A stretch of 64,000 bases of DNA from Oscillospiraceae bacterium (GCA_910575695.1 CAJTGJ010000022.1:1-64000), one strand, 5' to 3'; positions 32,159-41,448 are shown, counted from the first letter of the stretch. The notes: generated by a model not told the origin, from the sequence alone. Made by a program: numbers and translations.

Positions 32159-32596
32159 TCAGAACAGGGTTTTTTCATTTTCCGCAAACAGGTCGTCATT
32201 GATCTCGCCGGGCTGACGGCGGTGGAGCAGGCCGTAGATGATAATGGCATCCCGCCTCACCTTCGGATACAGCTGTGCGTACCCCGCCTGCTTCAGAATC
32301 TGCTGGAGCTCCTCCAGCGACGCGCCCAGACCGACACACAGCGACACCAGACGGTCCCGGGAAGGAGTGCGCCGCCCGGAAAACACCTGATGCAGGTACA
32401 CCTCGCTCATGCCCGATTTCCGGGCCAGCGCCGCTTTGGTCAGCCCGCATTGCTTGTGGAGCGCCTCCAGCTGCTTTAAAAAATCCGCCTCTATAAAACT
32501 GGCCCGGTTGCCGTTGAGATAGGATTTGATGCTGGACTGCTCCATCAGCTCCTGCTGAAGCTCCCCGGTGGTCTTTTCTCTGCGTTTTTTCTTCAT
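32159..32596 (-). CDS. XRE-like helix-turn-helix regulator
   Basis: 145 residues from the ATG at 32596 (GGAGG 6 bases upstream). After a basic N-terminus (MKKKRREKTT) comes a lambda-repressor-type HTH (QCGLTKAALARKSGMSEVYLHQVFSGRRTPSRD, given here as its key parts: LTKAALARKSGMS and YLHQVFSGRRTP), then LGASLEELQQILKQAGYAQLYPK. The C-terminal segment RRDAIIIYGLLHRRQPGEIND resembles regulators found beside eukaryote-type kinases in gut clostridia. It is divergent from the kinase-like gene at 32725 with overlapping promoters, so it probably regulates that gene and itself. Confidence 0.8.
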   Translation of the reverse strand: MKKKRREKTTGELQQELMEQSSIKSYLNGNRASFIEADFLKQLEALHKQCGLTKAALARKSGMSEVYLHQVFSGRRTPSRDRLVSLCVGLGASLEELQQILKQAGYAQLYPKVRRDAIIIYGLLHRRQPGEINDDLFAENEKTLF

Positions 32597-32609
32597 AGGC
32601 CGCCTCCAC

Positions 32610-32638
32610 TTTACTTTTCCAACCAAATCTGATATAAT
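32610..32638 (+). promoter_or_regulatory. Promoter of the kinase-like gene
   Basis: TTTACT, 17-base spacer, TATAAT, 86 bases before the TTG start; only 2 bases separate its -10 from that of the divergent HTH promoter. Confidence 0.75.
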
Positions 32639-32640
32639 AT

Positions 32641-32669
32641 ATTCTACCAGAACCCGCCCCGCAATACAA
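32641..32669 (-). promoter_or_regulatory. Promoter of the HTH regulator gene
   Basis: Minus strand TTGTAT, 17-base spacer, TAGAAT. It lies back-to-back with the kinase promoter. Confidence 0.7.
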
Positions 32670-32724
32670 TAAGCCCGCTGCATAGTGTGGCAGCTTTTTT
32701 TGATTTGAACAGAAGGTGATTTGA

Positions 32725-33420
32725 TTGTATGTCTGGCTGGAAAACACCCTGCGCACGGAATATGAGCCGATCTGCCTGCTCAAAGAAAGCCCCCGGGGCA
32801 GCGTCCGCCTGATCCGGCACAGGGGCTCCGGCAGGCGCTTTATCCTCCGCCGGTTCACCGGCAACGGAGAGGTCTACCAAAAGCTGCTGGCCTGCTCCTG
32901 CCCGAACCTCCCCCTGGTGATGGAGGCGGCGGAAAAGGACGGGGAAAATATGGTCATTGAGGAGTTCATCCAGGGAGACACCCTGGGTTTTCTGCTGGAG
33001 GAAGCGCTGTTTACCCCCAGGGAGACCAGGGACATCGTCAAACAGCTCTGCAAAGCGCTGTGGGTGCTCCACTCCATGGCGGTCCACCGGGACATCAAGC
33101 CGGAAAACGTCATTCTCCGGGGAAAAGACGCGGTGCTCATCGACTTCGACGCCGCACGCCTCCATAAGCCGGAGGCGGAGGCGGACACCCAGGTGCTGGG
33201 CACCACCGGCTTTGCCGCCCCGGAGCAGTACGGGCTGTCCCAGTCCGATGTGCGCACGGACATCTATGCCCTGGGGGTGCTCATCAATGTGATGCTCACC
33301 GGGGAGCACCCCTCCAGGCGTCTGGCGGAGGGACACATGGGCCGGGTGGTCCAGCGCTGTACCCAGGTGAATCCCGAAAAGCGATACAAAGATGTATTAC
33401 ATTTGATGGAGGCGATTTGA
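32725..33420 (+). CDS. Serine/threonine protein kinase-like protein, atypical
   Basis: 231 residues from a TTG with AAGGTGAT upstream. It is a bare kinase domain without a TM segment. The catalytic loop HRDIKPEN (121-128) and APEQYG activation segment end are intact. The magnesium motif is DFD (140-142) rather than DFG. The usual ATP-contacting Lys of strand 3 appears replaced by Arg (RRFILRRFTG), and the glycine loop is degenerate. The short C-lobe ends GRVVQRCTQVNPEKRY. This branch of kinases is common in clostridia and may still be active. Overlap with the next gene (TTGA) suggests the two work together. Confidence 0.85.
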   Translation: MYVWLENTLRTEYEPICLLKESPRGSVRLIRHRGSGRRFILRRFTGNGEVYQKLLACSCPNLPLVMEAAEKDGENMVIEEFIQGDTLGFLLEEALFTPRETRDIVKQLCKALWVLHSMAVHRDIKPENVILRGKDAVLIDFDAARLHKPEAEADTQVLGTTGFAAPEQYGLSQSDVRTDIYALGVLINVMLTGEHPSRRLAEGHMGRVVQRCTQVNPEKRYKDVLHLMEAI

Positions 33421-34694
33421 ACTTGTCTGAGAAAGCCTGCCCCCACTGCGGAAAACCGCTGAATGAAAAAGCCTCCTTCTGCCCTTACTGTGCAGAACCA
33501 ATCAATGTCCGGAACGAGGTTTGCCCTCCGAGGCGTACGCCTCGGAGGGCGCTGTACAGCGCCCTCCTGATTCTGCTCGCCGCCGCCCTGGCGGCAGCTC
33601 TGGTCCTCTGGCTGCACACCCGGCCAAGATCCTATGATGCCGGCGGCCCCGAGGCTGTCTATCCCGATCAAGACGGCGCTTTCCATCTCTGTTTTTCCAA
33701 AGAGGAGGAACCTCCTGTCCCTGTCCCTCAGAACCGGTATTACTCTGAGCTGAATTACCCCTACCGCTATCCTGTCCGGCTGTACGTCACCCAGGGGGAG
33801 GACGGAACCCTGCTCACGGATGAGTTTATGAAAAATGTGGCGTCCATCACCGCCGAAATCAACTGTTCAGACGCGTATGTGTCCGTCACCTGCACCGAGC
33901 CCCAGCAGCACAATGAATTCTACCCCAACGCCGCCGCCGTGATCTTTGTGGACTACAGCATTGTCACCCCGGGGGAACACGAGGCGGAACTGGTATGCAC
34001 CATCACCATGAACAACGGGGACGTTATCCGTCTGCGCCAAAACCAGCAGTACCCCAGCATCAGCACCTACCGGTACACCGCTCAGGACGCCCCCATGGAT
34101 ACGATCCAGGAGCTTCAGGATTTTGTGGACGGGCTTACCGCCGTCACCAACGAGGCAGACCAGATCTATCTCTATCTGCCGCCCGTGGTCTATGAGGGCG
34201 GCTTGTCCATCACAGAGCGGTCGGTCAGCCTCTGCGGCAGTACCGGGAGCGACGGACAGCGCACCACCTTTACCGGTACCATTCAGGCGGCATACCGGCG
34301 GGGCATCCTTGAGCTTGACAGCATCGACTTTCTTGGCAGCGGCCAGGGCGTGGGCGTCCGCGCCTCAGAATCCGCGCGAGTCCACCTGACCAACTGCCGG
34401 GTAGCGGGCTGGGAAACGGGCTTCCTGGCTGACGCCAGCGGCTGGATCGTGGCCGCTGAAACCGTGTTCGAGGACAACACTGTTGGACTGTGTTTTGACG
34501 CGGAACAGGGCAGCGTGTCTGACAACTTTTACCTGAACAACACCTTCCGAAACAATGGCACTGCCGTCCTGCTGGAACGGGTTCCCAGCGACACCCCCCT
34601 GAAATTCCCTGATACCCTGTTTACCGGCAACGGCACAGATATCGACAACCGCTGCGGCCAGCCGCTGGAGCTGGAGGAAGCCATTTTCCAGTGA
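33417..34694 (+). CDS. Zinc-ribbon, single-TM protein with parallel beta-helix-like outer domain
   Basis: 425 residues starting at a TTG that overlaps the kinase stop; a second TTG two codons on is equally placed relative to GGAGG. Order: double zinc ribbon (CPHCGKPLNEKASFCPYC, residues 7-24), a basic linker PPRRTPRR, one TM helix (ALYSALLILLAAALAAALVLWL, about 44-65), then ~355 external residues. The latter part (from ~residue 265) alternates short strands like LCGSTGSDGQRTTFTGTI and VFEDNTVGLCFD in the style of right-handed beta-helix repeats. With a cytoplasmic zinc ribbon and an outside domain it looks like a receptor or effector for the kinase-like protein. Two perfect palindromes occupy the linker codons. 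Confidence 0.75.
   Translation: MNLSEKACPHCGKPLNEKASFCPYCAEPINVRNEVCPPRRTPRRALYSALLILLAAALAAALVLWLHTRPRSYDAGGPEAVYPDQDGAFHLCFSKEEEPPVPVPQNRYYSELNYPYRYPVRLYVTQGEDGTLLTDEFMKNVASITAEINCSDAYVSVTCTEPQQHNEFYPNAAAVIFVDYSIVTPGEHEAELVCTITMNNGDVIRLRQNQQYPSISTYRYTAQDAPMDTIQELQDFVDGLTAVTNEADQIYLYLPPVVYEGGLSITERSVSLCGSTGSDGQRTTFTGTIQAAYRRGILELDSIDFLGSGQGVGVRASESARVHLTNCRVAGWETGFLADASGWIVAAETVFEDNTVGLCFDAEQGSVSDNFYLNNTFRNNGTAVLLERVPSDTPLKFPDTLFTGNGTDIDNRCGQPLELEEAIFQ
33523..33567. repeat. Two overlapping perfect palindromes inside a coding sequence
   Basis: Palindrome 1 covers 33523-33550 (28 bases, centred on GTAC; arms GCCCTCCGAGGC/GCCTCGGAGGGC). Palindrome 2 covers 33544-33567 (24 bases, arms GGAGGGCGCTG with centre TA). 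They share seven bases, so arms can compete for pairing. They encode the PPRRTPRRALYSAL linker of the zinc-ribbon/TM protein. Confidence 0.95.
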
Positions 34695-34737
34695 GAAACT
34701 GCCTTTCCGCCGCTCCCGCCCCAGCGGAAGTGTCGCA

Positions 34738-34793
34738 AAAAAACGACGGCCCCGCTTTTCCTGTCAAATGGAAATGCGGGGCCGTTTTGATTT
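34738..34793. terminator. Bidirectional terminator between convergent operons
   Basis: ACGGCCCCGC/GCGGGGCCGT stem with a 20-base A/T-rich loop, an A run on the left (terminating uxaC) and TTTTGATTTT on the right (terminating the kinase operon). Confidence 0.9.
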
Positions 34794-36193
34794 TACAGGC
34801 GGAAATAGCGCTTCGCGTTGTGATAGCAGATGTCCTCGACCAGCGCCCCGGCCTGGTCCAGACCGGCGGGGTATTCGCCGTTCTCCATCCAGCCGCCCAC
34901 CAGCTCGCACAGGATGCGGCGGAAATAGGCGTGGCGGGTGTAGCTGAGGAAACTGCGGGAATCAGTGAGCATCCCGATGAAGTTGCCCAGCAGGCTCAGG
35001 TTGGCAAGGCTGGTGAGCTGGTCCTTCATCCCCGTCTTGTTGTCGTTGAACCACCAGGCGCTGCCGTGCTGGAGCTTGCCGGGGATGCCCGGGCCCTGGA
35101 AGGCGCCGATCATGGTGTCCAGCAGCTCGTTTTCGCCGGGGTTCAGGCTGTACAGGATGGTGCGGGGCAGGAGGCCCTCCCTGTACAGCGCGTCCAGCAG
35201 GGCGTACAGCGAGCCGGCGCAGTTGACGTTGTTCATGCAGTCAAAGCCGGAATCCGGGCCCAGTCTGGCGAACATGGCGCTGTTGGGGTTCCTCATGCAG
35301 TTGTAGTGGACCTGCATGGCCCACTCCATGCCGTGATAGCGCCTGGCGCAGAACAGCAGCAGCTCGGTTTTGAAGCCCTCGGCCTCCTCCATGGTGACAG
35401 GCTGGCCGTCCAGGGCCTTTTTCATAACGGCGTCCACCTGCGCCCGCTCCATGGGCCGGAAGGGCACGTAGTCCAGCCCGTGGTCCGCCGCCCGGCAGCC
35501 CGCCTCATCAAATACCTTCATCCGCTGGTCCAGCGCCGCCTCCAGGCTGTCCAGGTCCTTGACCTCGACGCCGGAGCTCCGGCCCAGCTCAGCCAGGAAA
35601 TCCGCCCAGCCGGACTTTTCGATATTCAGCGCCTTGTCCGGGCGGAAAGAGGGCGCCACCACGGTGGAAATGCTGCCGTCCTCAGCCAGCCGCTTGTGCC
35701 ACGCCAGATCGGAAGCGGGGTCGTCGGTGGTGCCCACCATGGCCACATTGCTCTGGCGGAGGATGCCGCGCACACTCATATCCGGCTCCGCCAGCTTTTT
35801 GACGCTCAGATCCCAGACCTCCTGGGCAGTCTCGCCGTTGAGCACCCCTTCATAGCCGAAGTAGGTACGCAGCTCCAGGTGGCACCAGTGGTACATGGGG
35901 TTGCCGATGGCCCGGGGAAGCGCCTCGGCAAACTTCTGGAATTTCTCCCGCTCCGGGGCGTCGCCGGTGATATACCGCTCGTCCACGCCGTTGGAGCGCA
36001 TGACCCGCCACTTGTAGTGGTCCCCCTCCAGCCAGACCTGGTAGATGTTCTCAAACCGGCGGTCTTCAAAAATCTCCCTGGGGTCCACATGGCAGTGGTA
36101 GTCGATGATGGGCATTTTTTCGGCGTAGTCATGGTAAAGCCGCTGGGCGGTGGGGGTGGTCAGCAGAAAATCCCGATCCATAAATGCTTTCAT
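34793..36193 (-). CDS. uxaC: Glucuronate isomerase
   Basis: 466 residues, full length. It converts D-glucuronate to D-fructuronate (and galacturonate to tagaturonate). It starts MKAFMDRDFLLTTPTAQRLYHDY with the metal-site IIDYHCHVDPREI (about residue 30), and ends with GNFIGMLTDSRSFLSYTRHAYFRRILCEL, the C-terminal family signature. The ATG at 36193 has AGGAGG 8 bases upstream. Last gene of the uronate operon, 24 bases after uxuB. Confidence 0.98.
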   Translation of the reverse strand: MKAFMDRDFLLTTPTAQRLYHDYAEKMPIIDYHCHVDPREIFEDRRFENIYQVWLEGDHYKWRVMRSNGVDERYITGDAPEREKFQKFAEALPRAIGNPMYHWCHLELRTYFGYEGVLNGETAQEVWDLSVKKLAEPDMSVRGILRQSNVAMVGTTDDPASDLAWHKRLAEDGSISTVVAPSFRPDKALNIEKSGWADFLAELGRSSGVEVKDLDSLEAALDQRMKVFDEAGCRAADHGLDYVPFRPMERAQVDAVMKKALDGQPVTMEEAEGFKTELLLFCARRYHGMEWAMQVHYNCMRNPNSAMFARLGPDSGFDCMNNVNCAGSLYALLDALYREGLLPRTILYSLNPGENELLDTMIGAFQGPGIPGKLQHGSAWWFNDNKTGMKDQLTSLANLSLLGNFIGMLTDSRSFLSYTRHAYFRRILCELVGGWMENGEYPAGLDQAGALVEDICYHNAKRYFRL

Positions 36194-36217
36194 TGCAAAA
36201 ACCTCCTGATGCATCCG

Positions 36218-37801
36218 TTACCGGGCGGAAACGTACTTGTGGAGGGTGCGGCGCACCGCGCCCGGCCCGGCAAACAGCTCCGCGGCCATGGCCTCTACCC
36301 GCTGGCCCAGGCCGACCTCGTACAGATCCACGCCGAACACATCCTTTCGGCTGTACAGAGCCTTCAGGCAGCTCATGTCCTGCTCCCCTTCCCTGACCTC
36401 CAGCGGGGCCACGATGGGCTGAAGCTCCGACAGCAGGGGGTCGGGAGAGGGCGTAAAGCTGCTGCCCGCGTCGTCCACGCCCTTGAGATACCGGGCGTAG
36501 CCCGCCAGCACCAGGGGGATCAGCACCAGATCGTTCAGATTCAGCCCCTTGGCGCTGTACGCCTTGATGGTCTCGCCAAAGCGGATGGGCAGTTTTTGGG
36601 AGGTGTCGGTGGCAATGCGCTGGGGGGCGTCGGGCATGAAGGGGTTGGGCAGGCGCTTGTTCAGCACCGCGTCAATGAAGTCAGCGGGCTTGAGCACCCC
36701 CGGGTCCACCACCACGGGCATGGCCTCGATATGGCCCATTTTGGTGATGAGGCCCCGCAGGTCCTCGTCCTTCATCTCGGCGGAGATCAGGGTATAGCCC
36801 AGCAGACAGCCGTAGATGGACATGGCGGTGTGCAGGGGGTTCAGGCAGGTACACACCTTCATCCGCTCCACCTTGTCCACCGTGGCCTGGTCGGTGTACA
36901 GCACCCCAACCTTGTCCAGGGGCGGACGGCCGTTGGGATAGCGGTCCTCCACCACCAGGTATTCCGTCTCCTCCGCGTTGACGAAGGGGGCGGTATAGGT
37001 GCTTTTCCCGGTGATGATGGTGTCCCGGTCCTCGAAGCCGTCTTTCTCCAGCATTTCCTGCACCAGGGCGTCGGGCCGGGGGGTGATCTTGTCGATCATG
37101 CTCCAGGGGAAGGATACCTTGGCCTCATCGTTCAGATAGGCCAGGAAGCCGTCCTCCACCAGTCCGGCCTTGTGCCACGCCTCTGCGTAGGCCAGCACGG
37201 CGGCCTTTGCCTTGTCCCCGTTGTGGGAGCAGTTGTCCATGCTCTGGAGGGTCAGGGGCAGGGCCCCGGCCTGATAGCGCTTGTGAAGCAGAACCGCCGC
37301 CTTGCCCATGATAAGCGCCGGGGACAGGCCCCGTTCCAGGTCGGCGGGGGCCACGGAGTAACCCTTCTCGGTGATGGTGAAGCTGACCATCTGGAGGGAC
37401 GGGGCGGTGATGATCTCCTCCAGGCGGGCCCAGTCGCCGGCGAACTGGGGGTCGGCTTTCAGGCTCTCGGTGACGGAGGCCACCACCTTCTTCCGGATGG
37501 TGCCGTCGGACTGGAGCACCACCAGCAGGCTCAGGTTGTCGTAGGGGGCGTAGGCCTTGTCGATGATCTCAAAGTCGAAGCCCTCAGCCACGATAACGCC
37601 CCGGTCATAGGCTCCCTGGTCCAGCAGGTCCTCCAGCAGGGCGGCGGGGAACGCCCGGAAGATGTTGCCCGCGCCGAAGTGGAGCCATGTGGGCTGGTCG
37701 TGGGTCCTGGCCCGGACGGCCTCCAGGTCGAATTTAGGGAGCTGGTAGCCCTCCCAGTCCCCGGTGTCATAACCGGGCTTCAACAGGCCGGTGAGTTTCA
37801 T
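36218..37801 (-). CDS. uxuB: Fructuronate reductase (mannitol dehydrogenase family)
   Basis: 527 residues of the long-chain polyol dehydrogenase family: N-terminal Rossmann-like start with LHFGAGNIFRAFPAALL, then the catalytic Lys region MKVCTCLNPLHTAMSIYGCLLGY. It uses NADH to reduce D-fructuronate to D-mannonate. Tagaturonate reductases (UxaB) look similar; the uxuA neighbour makes UxuB the better name. The start overlaps the uxuA stop by 4 bases. Confidence 0.92.
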   Translation of the reverse strand: MKLTGLLKPGYDTGDWEGYQLPKFDLEAVRARTHDQPTWLHFGAGNIFRAFPAALLEDLLDQGAYDRGVIVAEGFDFEIIDKAYAPYDNLSLLVVLQSDGTIRKKVVASVTESLKADPQFAGDWARLEEIITAPSLQMVSFTITEKGYSVAPADLERGLSPALIMGKAAVLLHKRYQAGALPLTLQSMDNCSHNGDKAKAAVLAYAEAWHKAGLVEDGFLAYLNDEAKVSFPWSMIDKITPRPDALVQEMLEKDGFEDRDTIITGKSTYTAPFVNAEETEYLVVEDRYPNGRPPLDKVGVLYTDQATVDKVERMKVCTCLNPLHTAMSIYGCLLGYTLISAEMKDEDLRGLITKMGHIEAMPVVVDPGVLKPADFIDAVLNKRLPNPFMPDAPQRIATDTSQKLPIRFGETIKAYSAKGLNLNDLVLIPLVLAGYARYLKGVDDAGSSFTPSPDPLLSELQPIVAPLEVREGEQDMSCLKALYSRKDVFGVDLYEVGLGQRVEAMAAELFAGPGAVRRTLHKYVSAR

Positions 37802-38883
37802 TTCTGCTCCGCCTCCTTGTCCATCAGATCCCAGGCGCCCAGCATATACATGATGCCCAGGGCACGGTCATACAGCCCATAGCCGGGGCGCACGGTGCCC
37901 GGGCCCTCGTCCCAAAGGTGCCGCCCGTGGTCGGGGCGGATATAGCCGTCGAAGCCGCAGTCGTGATAGGCCCGCAGTATGTCCAGTATGCCGGTGTCGC
38001 CGTCGCAGTCCCGGTGGCTGGCCTCGGAGAAATCGCCATTGTCGAAGTGCTTGATGTTGCGGATGTGGGCAAAGGCGATGCGGTCGCAGTGCTTGCGCAC
38101 GATGTCCGCCACATTGTTGTCCGGGTTGGCGTTCAGGCTGCCGGAACACAGGGTCAGGCAGTTGCAGGGGTCGTCCACCATGGACAGGAATTTATCCACG
38201 GCGGCGGCGTCCACCATCAGCCGGGGCAGGCCGAAGATGTCCCAGGGGGGATCGTCCATGTGGATGGCCATCTTGATATCGCACTCCCGGCAGGTTGGCA
38301 TGATGGCTTCCAGGAAGTATTTCAGGTTTTCCCACAGCTTTTCCTTGGTGACGGGCTTGTATTTCTCGAACAGCTCATCCAGCTTGGCCATCCGCTCCGG
38401 CTCCCAGCCGGGGAAGGTCATATTGTATTTTTCGGTGAAGGACATGACGTAATCCGCCATCTCCTTCGGGTCGTCGTGAATCTTGCCGGCCTCGTAGTAC
38501 AGCGCCGTGGAGCCGTCCCCCACCGGGTGGAACAGGTCGGTGCGGGTCCAGTCGAACACGGGCATGAAGTTATAGCAGATGACCTTCACACCGAACCGGG
38601 ACAGGTTTTTGATGGTCTGCTTGTAATTTTCGATATACTGGTCCCGGGTGGGCAGGCCGATTTTGATGTCGTCGTGAACATTCACCGACTCCACCACGTC
38701 CATGTTGAAGCCGTAGGGCTTCAGCTGCTGCTGGACCGCAGCGATCTCGTCCAGCTCCCACACCTCGCCGGGCATTTTGTCATGGAGCGCCCAGACAATG
38801 CCCTCCACGCCGGGGATCTGCTTGATGTCGGACAGCTTGATCTGGTCGTTGCCCCTGCCGTACCAGCGCCATGTCATTTTCAT
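37798..38883 (-). CDS. uxuA: Mannonate dehydratase
   Basis: 361 residues, a TIM-barrel enzyme of normal length that dehydrates D-mannonate to 2-keto-3-deoxygluconate. Features: MKMTWRWYGRGNDQIKLSDI start, HDKMPGEVWELDEI, the metal-binding stretch MAIHMDDPPWDIFGLPRL, LCSGSLNANPDN and the terminal YIRPDHGRHLWDE. The genes for KDG kinase and aldolase are not in the window. It follows the first GH31 gene by 36 bases. Confidence 0.97.
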   Translation of the reverse strand: MKMTWRWYGRGNDQIKLSDIKQIPGVEGIVWALHDKMPGEVWELDEIAAVQQQLKPYGFNMDVVESVNVHDDIKIGLPTRDQYIENYKQTIKNLSRFGVKVICYNFMPVFDWTRTDLFHPVGDGSTALYYEAGKIHDDPKEMADYVMSFTEKYNMTFPGWEPERMAKLDELFEKYKPVTKEKLWENLKYFLEAIMPTCRECDIKMAIHMDDPPWDIFGLPRLMVDAAAVDKFLSMVDDPCNCLTLCSGSLNANPDNNVADIVRKHCDRIAFAHIRNIKHFDNGDFSEASHRDCDGDTGILDILRAYHDCGFDGYIRPDHGRHLWDEGPGTVRPGYGLYDRALGIMYMLGAWDLMDKEAEQK

Positions 38884-38919
38884 AGATAACTCACCTCACA
38901 AAATAATCAGGCCAAAGAG

Positions 38920-41448
38920 CTATTGCTCCTTTTCCGCCACCTCGTCGGCCATGCCGATGAGGTCGAATTTTTCCGTGGAAACCACAATATCAAAATCGTT
39001 CTTCTGGGGCTTGAGGCACTTCACCCAGATGGTGCGGTCGGACAGGTTGTAGTACCAGCCGGACTCTGCCTCCTCCCAGTTGTCCCGGACCAGGAAGCGG
39101 GGAATCCGCGCCCCGTCCACAGTGACCCAGTAAGCGCCCTTGCTCTTGCTGACCACCTTCAGCGTCAGCCGCTCCACCGTGCCGGGGTAGCTGCCCTCCT
39201 TGTGGAAGGAGATGATCTTGCGGTCGCCGCCCTTAACGGAAATAGTGGTCTTGGCATATACGCCGTTTTTGTAGTCCTGGGTGTGGCCATCGTCATCGTA
39301 GAATACCATGCTGCTGTCCCCACCGGCGGCGATGGTCAGATCCAGCTGCCTCATGGTATCCGACAGGACGTGGGTCACGTCCTCACTGGTGAACAGGATG
39401 GCGTTTCCCCGCAGAAACATGGGAATGCTGTCCAGCGTCACGGGAACGGTGATGGTCTTTCCGCCCTCATACTCCCGCATGAAGTCGTTCATGTCATACC
39501 ACTTCGTACCGGCGGGCAGGTAGACAGTACGCTCGGCGGCCCCCTTCTCCACCACATTGGCCACCAGCAGGGACGGGCCGAACATGAAGGCCAGATTCTG
39601 GTCCCGGTAGCATTCCACGTCCTCGGGGAACTCCAGGAACAGGGGCCGCATGACGGGCACACCCGTCTGGCTTGCCTGGTACATCAGGGAGTACAGATAG
39701 GGCAGCAGGCGGTAGCGCAGGGCATAGGCCGCTTTCACCTGGGGCAGGCATTCCTCGTACATCCAGGGCTGGGTGACGGTGTTGTCGTCGTTGGCGGAGT
39801 TGATGGTGAACCGGGGCTGGAAGATGCCGCTCTGAATCCAGCGCAGCAGCAATTCACCCTCGGGGGCTCCCCCGGCAAAGCCGCCGATGTCACAGCCCAT
39901 GTTGGCACAGCCGGACAGGCCCATGCCCATGATGGTGGCCAGGTTGAACTTCACCGTCCTCCAATCGGTGAGGTTGTCGCCGCCCCAGACCTGGGCGTAA
40001 CGCTGGATGCCCGCGTAGCCCGCCCGGTTGATGACGTAGGGCCGCTCGTTGGGATACATCTCCTCCAGCGCCTTCCAGCCCACATAGGCCATCATGTTGG
40101 AGTGGATGATCTTCAGCTCCGCCATGGTGCCCTTCTGCCCCTCAAAATCGCACTGGGCGTTCCGGTCGTCGATGCCGTCCATCTCGCAGTTGTCGTTCCA
40201 GACGGTTTTACAGCCCTTGGACAGAATGGTTTCCTTCAGCAGGTGCTTCCAGGCGTCCCGGCCTGCGGGGCCGGTGAAGTCGATGAACCGGCCCTCCCCG
40301 CCCCACCAGCGGCCATAGGCGTCCCCTTCCCCGCCGGGGGCTTTGATAAAGGCGTCGTGGTCCTCGTAGTATTGGGCGTAGGGGTGGTGCTCCAGTACGC
40401 CGGGCTTCAGGTTGGGAATCACGTTGATGCCCTTGGCGTTCATGGCGGCGAAAAACTTCTCCGGGTCGGGGAAGCGCTTGTAATTCCAGTTGAAAGTATA
40501 GCGCAGGCCGTCCGCTTCCCCGGCGGAATAGCCGGAGGCCAGCCAGAAGTTGTCGATATACAGCTTTTCCTGGAGGTGCTTGTCGATGACCTTGTAGATC
40601 TCCTGGTCGCAGCCCTGCTCCAGCTCGGCGTAGTACATGGTGGAGGCGCAGAAGCCCAGAGACTGCTTGGTGGGCAGGGCGGGACGGCCCGTCAGCCAGG
40701 TGTAGCGCTCGATCACGTCCGCCATCCGGGGGCCGTTGAGGAGGAACAGGTCGATGTCTCCGCCGTCCGCCTGCCAGTAGCAGTAACGCTCCCAGTAGCC
40801 GCTGATCTCCTGGCCCATGTCGAACACACAGTCATAGGAATTGTGGTAGAACAGGCCCAGGGCGTGGAGACGGTCCTCGTTGACGCGGATATAAAAGGGG
40901 ATGTGCTTGTACATGGGGTCGCCGTGCTCCGGGTCGTGGCCGATGGCGTCCTTGGGGCTCATCCGCAGGCGGCGCCCCTTTTTGTCCAGGTGTCCTGTCT
41001 TTTCACCAAAGCCGAAGAAATGGTCCTTCTGGCGGTCCATGCAGGAGTAGTGGCTGACGCGGCCCAGCTGGTCGATCTCAAAGGCCCGCTCGGCCAGGTC
41101 CCGGTAGATGCACGTGCCCTCTGCGGTGTAGAGGGAGAAGGACAGCGGCTCCTTCTTCATCACCAGCTTTAAGGTGCCGGTGCGGAAAGTCAGCGTGGAT
41201 GCCCCCTCCTCGCAGGGGACGTCCAGGGGCTGGACGCGCCGGCGCTCCCCCGCGAACAGGGGATCCAGCCGGTCGGGCCAGGCGGTGGTCACCAGGGCGT
41301 AGGACTGCTCGGGAAATGCCCGGGAAAAGGACGCCCGGATACGGATCACATCGTCGCTGAGGAAAGCTAAAAGCACGTCGGCCCGGTCCCCATGGATTAC
41401 ATAGCCCACGGGGGTTTTCTCATGAGAGACATATTGTTTCAGCAGCAT
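38920..41448 (-). CDS. Glycoside hydrolase family 31 enzyme (alpha-glucosidase-like), copy A
   Basis: 842 residues, no signal peptide, so intracellular. GH31 layout: N-terminal beta-sandwich (1-~230), TIM barrel (~240-600), C-terminal beta domains. The nucleophile region reads WNDNCE with Asp419; the acid/base is Asp491 in QVWGGDNLTDW. The first motif differs from the usual DMNE/DFGE versions, so specificity is not predictable. It has AAAGGAG 6 bases before the ATG. It is about half identical by eye to the neighbouring copy B, a tandem duplication that has diverged. In a uronate operon it probably releases an alpha-linked residue from an acidic oligosaccharide; that is inference. Confidence 0.9.
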   Translation of the reverse strand: MLLKQYVSHEKTPVGYVIHGDRADVLLAFLSDDVIRIRASFSRAFPEQSYALVTTAWPDRLDPLFAGERRRVQPLDVPCEEGASTLTFRTGTLKLVMKKEPLSFSLYTAEGTCIYRDLAERAFEIDQLGRVSHYSCMDRQKDHFFGFGEKTGHLDKKGRRLRMSPKDAIGHDPEHGDPMYKHIPFYIRVNEDRLHALGLFYHNSYDCVFDMGQEISGYWERYCYWQADGGDIDLFLLNGPRMADVIERYTWLTGRPALPTKQSLGFCASTMYYAELEQGCDQEIYKVIDKHLQEKLYIDNFWLASGYSAGEADGLRYTFNWNYKRFPDPEKFFAAMNAKGINVIPNLKPGVLEHHPYAQYYEDHDAFIKAPGGEGDAYGRWWGGEGRFIDFTGPAGRDAWKHLLKETILSKGCKTVWNDNCEMDGIDDRNAQCDFEGQKGTMAELKIIHSNMMAYVGWKALEEMYPNERPYVINRAGYAGIQRYAQVWGGDNLTDWRTVKFNLATIMGMGLSGCANMGCDIGGFAGGAPEGELLLRWIQSGIFQPRFTINSANDDNTVTQPWMYEECLPQVKAAYALRYRLLPYLYSLMYQASQTGVPVMRPLFLEFPEDVECYRDQNLAFMFGPSLLVANVVEKGAAERTVYLPAGTKWYDMNDFMREYEGGKTITVPVTLDSIPMFLRGNAILFTSEDVTHVLSDTMRQLDLTIAAGGDSSMVFYDDDGHTQDYKNGVYAKTTISVKGGDRKIISFHKEGSYPGTVERLTLKVVSKSKGAYWVTVDGARIPRFLVRDNWEEAESGWYYNLSDRTIWVKCLKPQKNDFDIVVSTEKFDLIGMADEVAEKEQ

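Noticed and set aside
34691-37882. A 1063-codon plus-strand frame opposite uxaC and uxuB
   Set aside because: Mirror frame of two recognised genes; no start signal and no recognisable domain.
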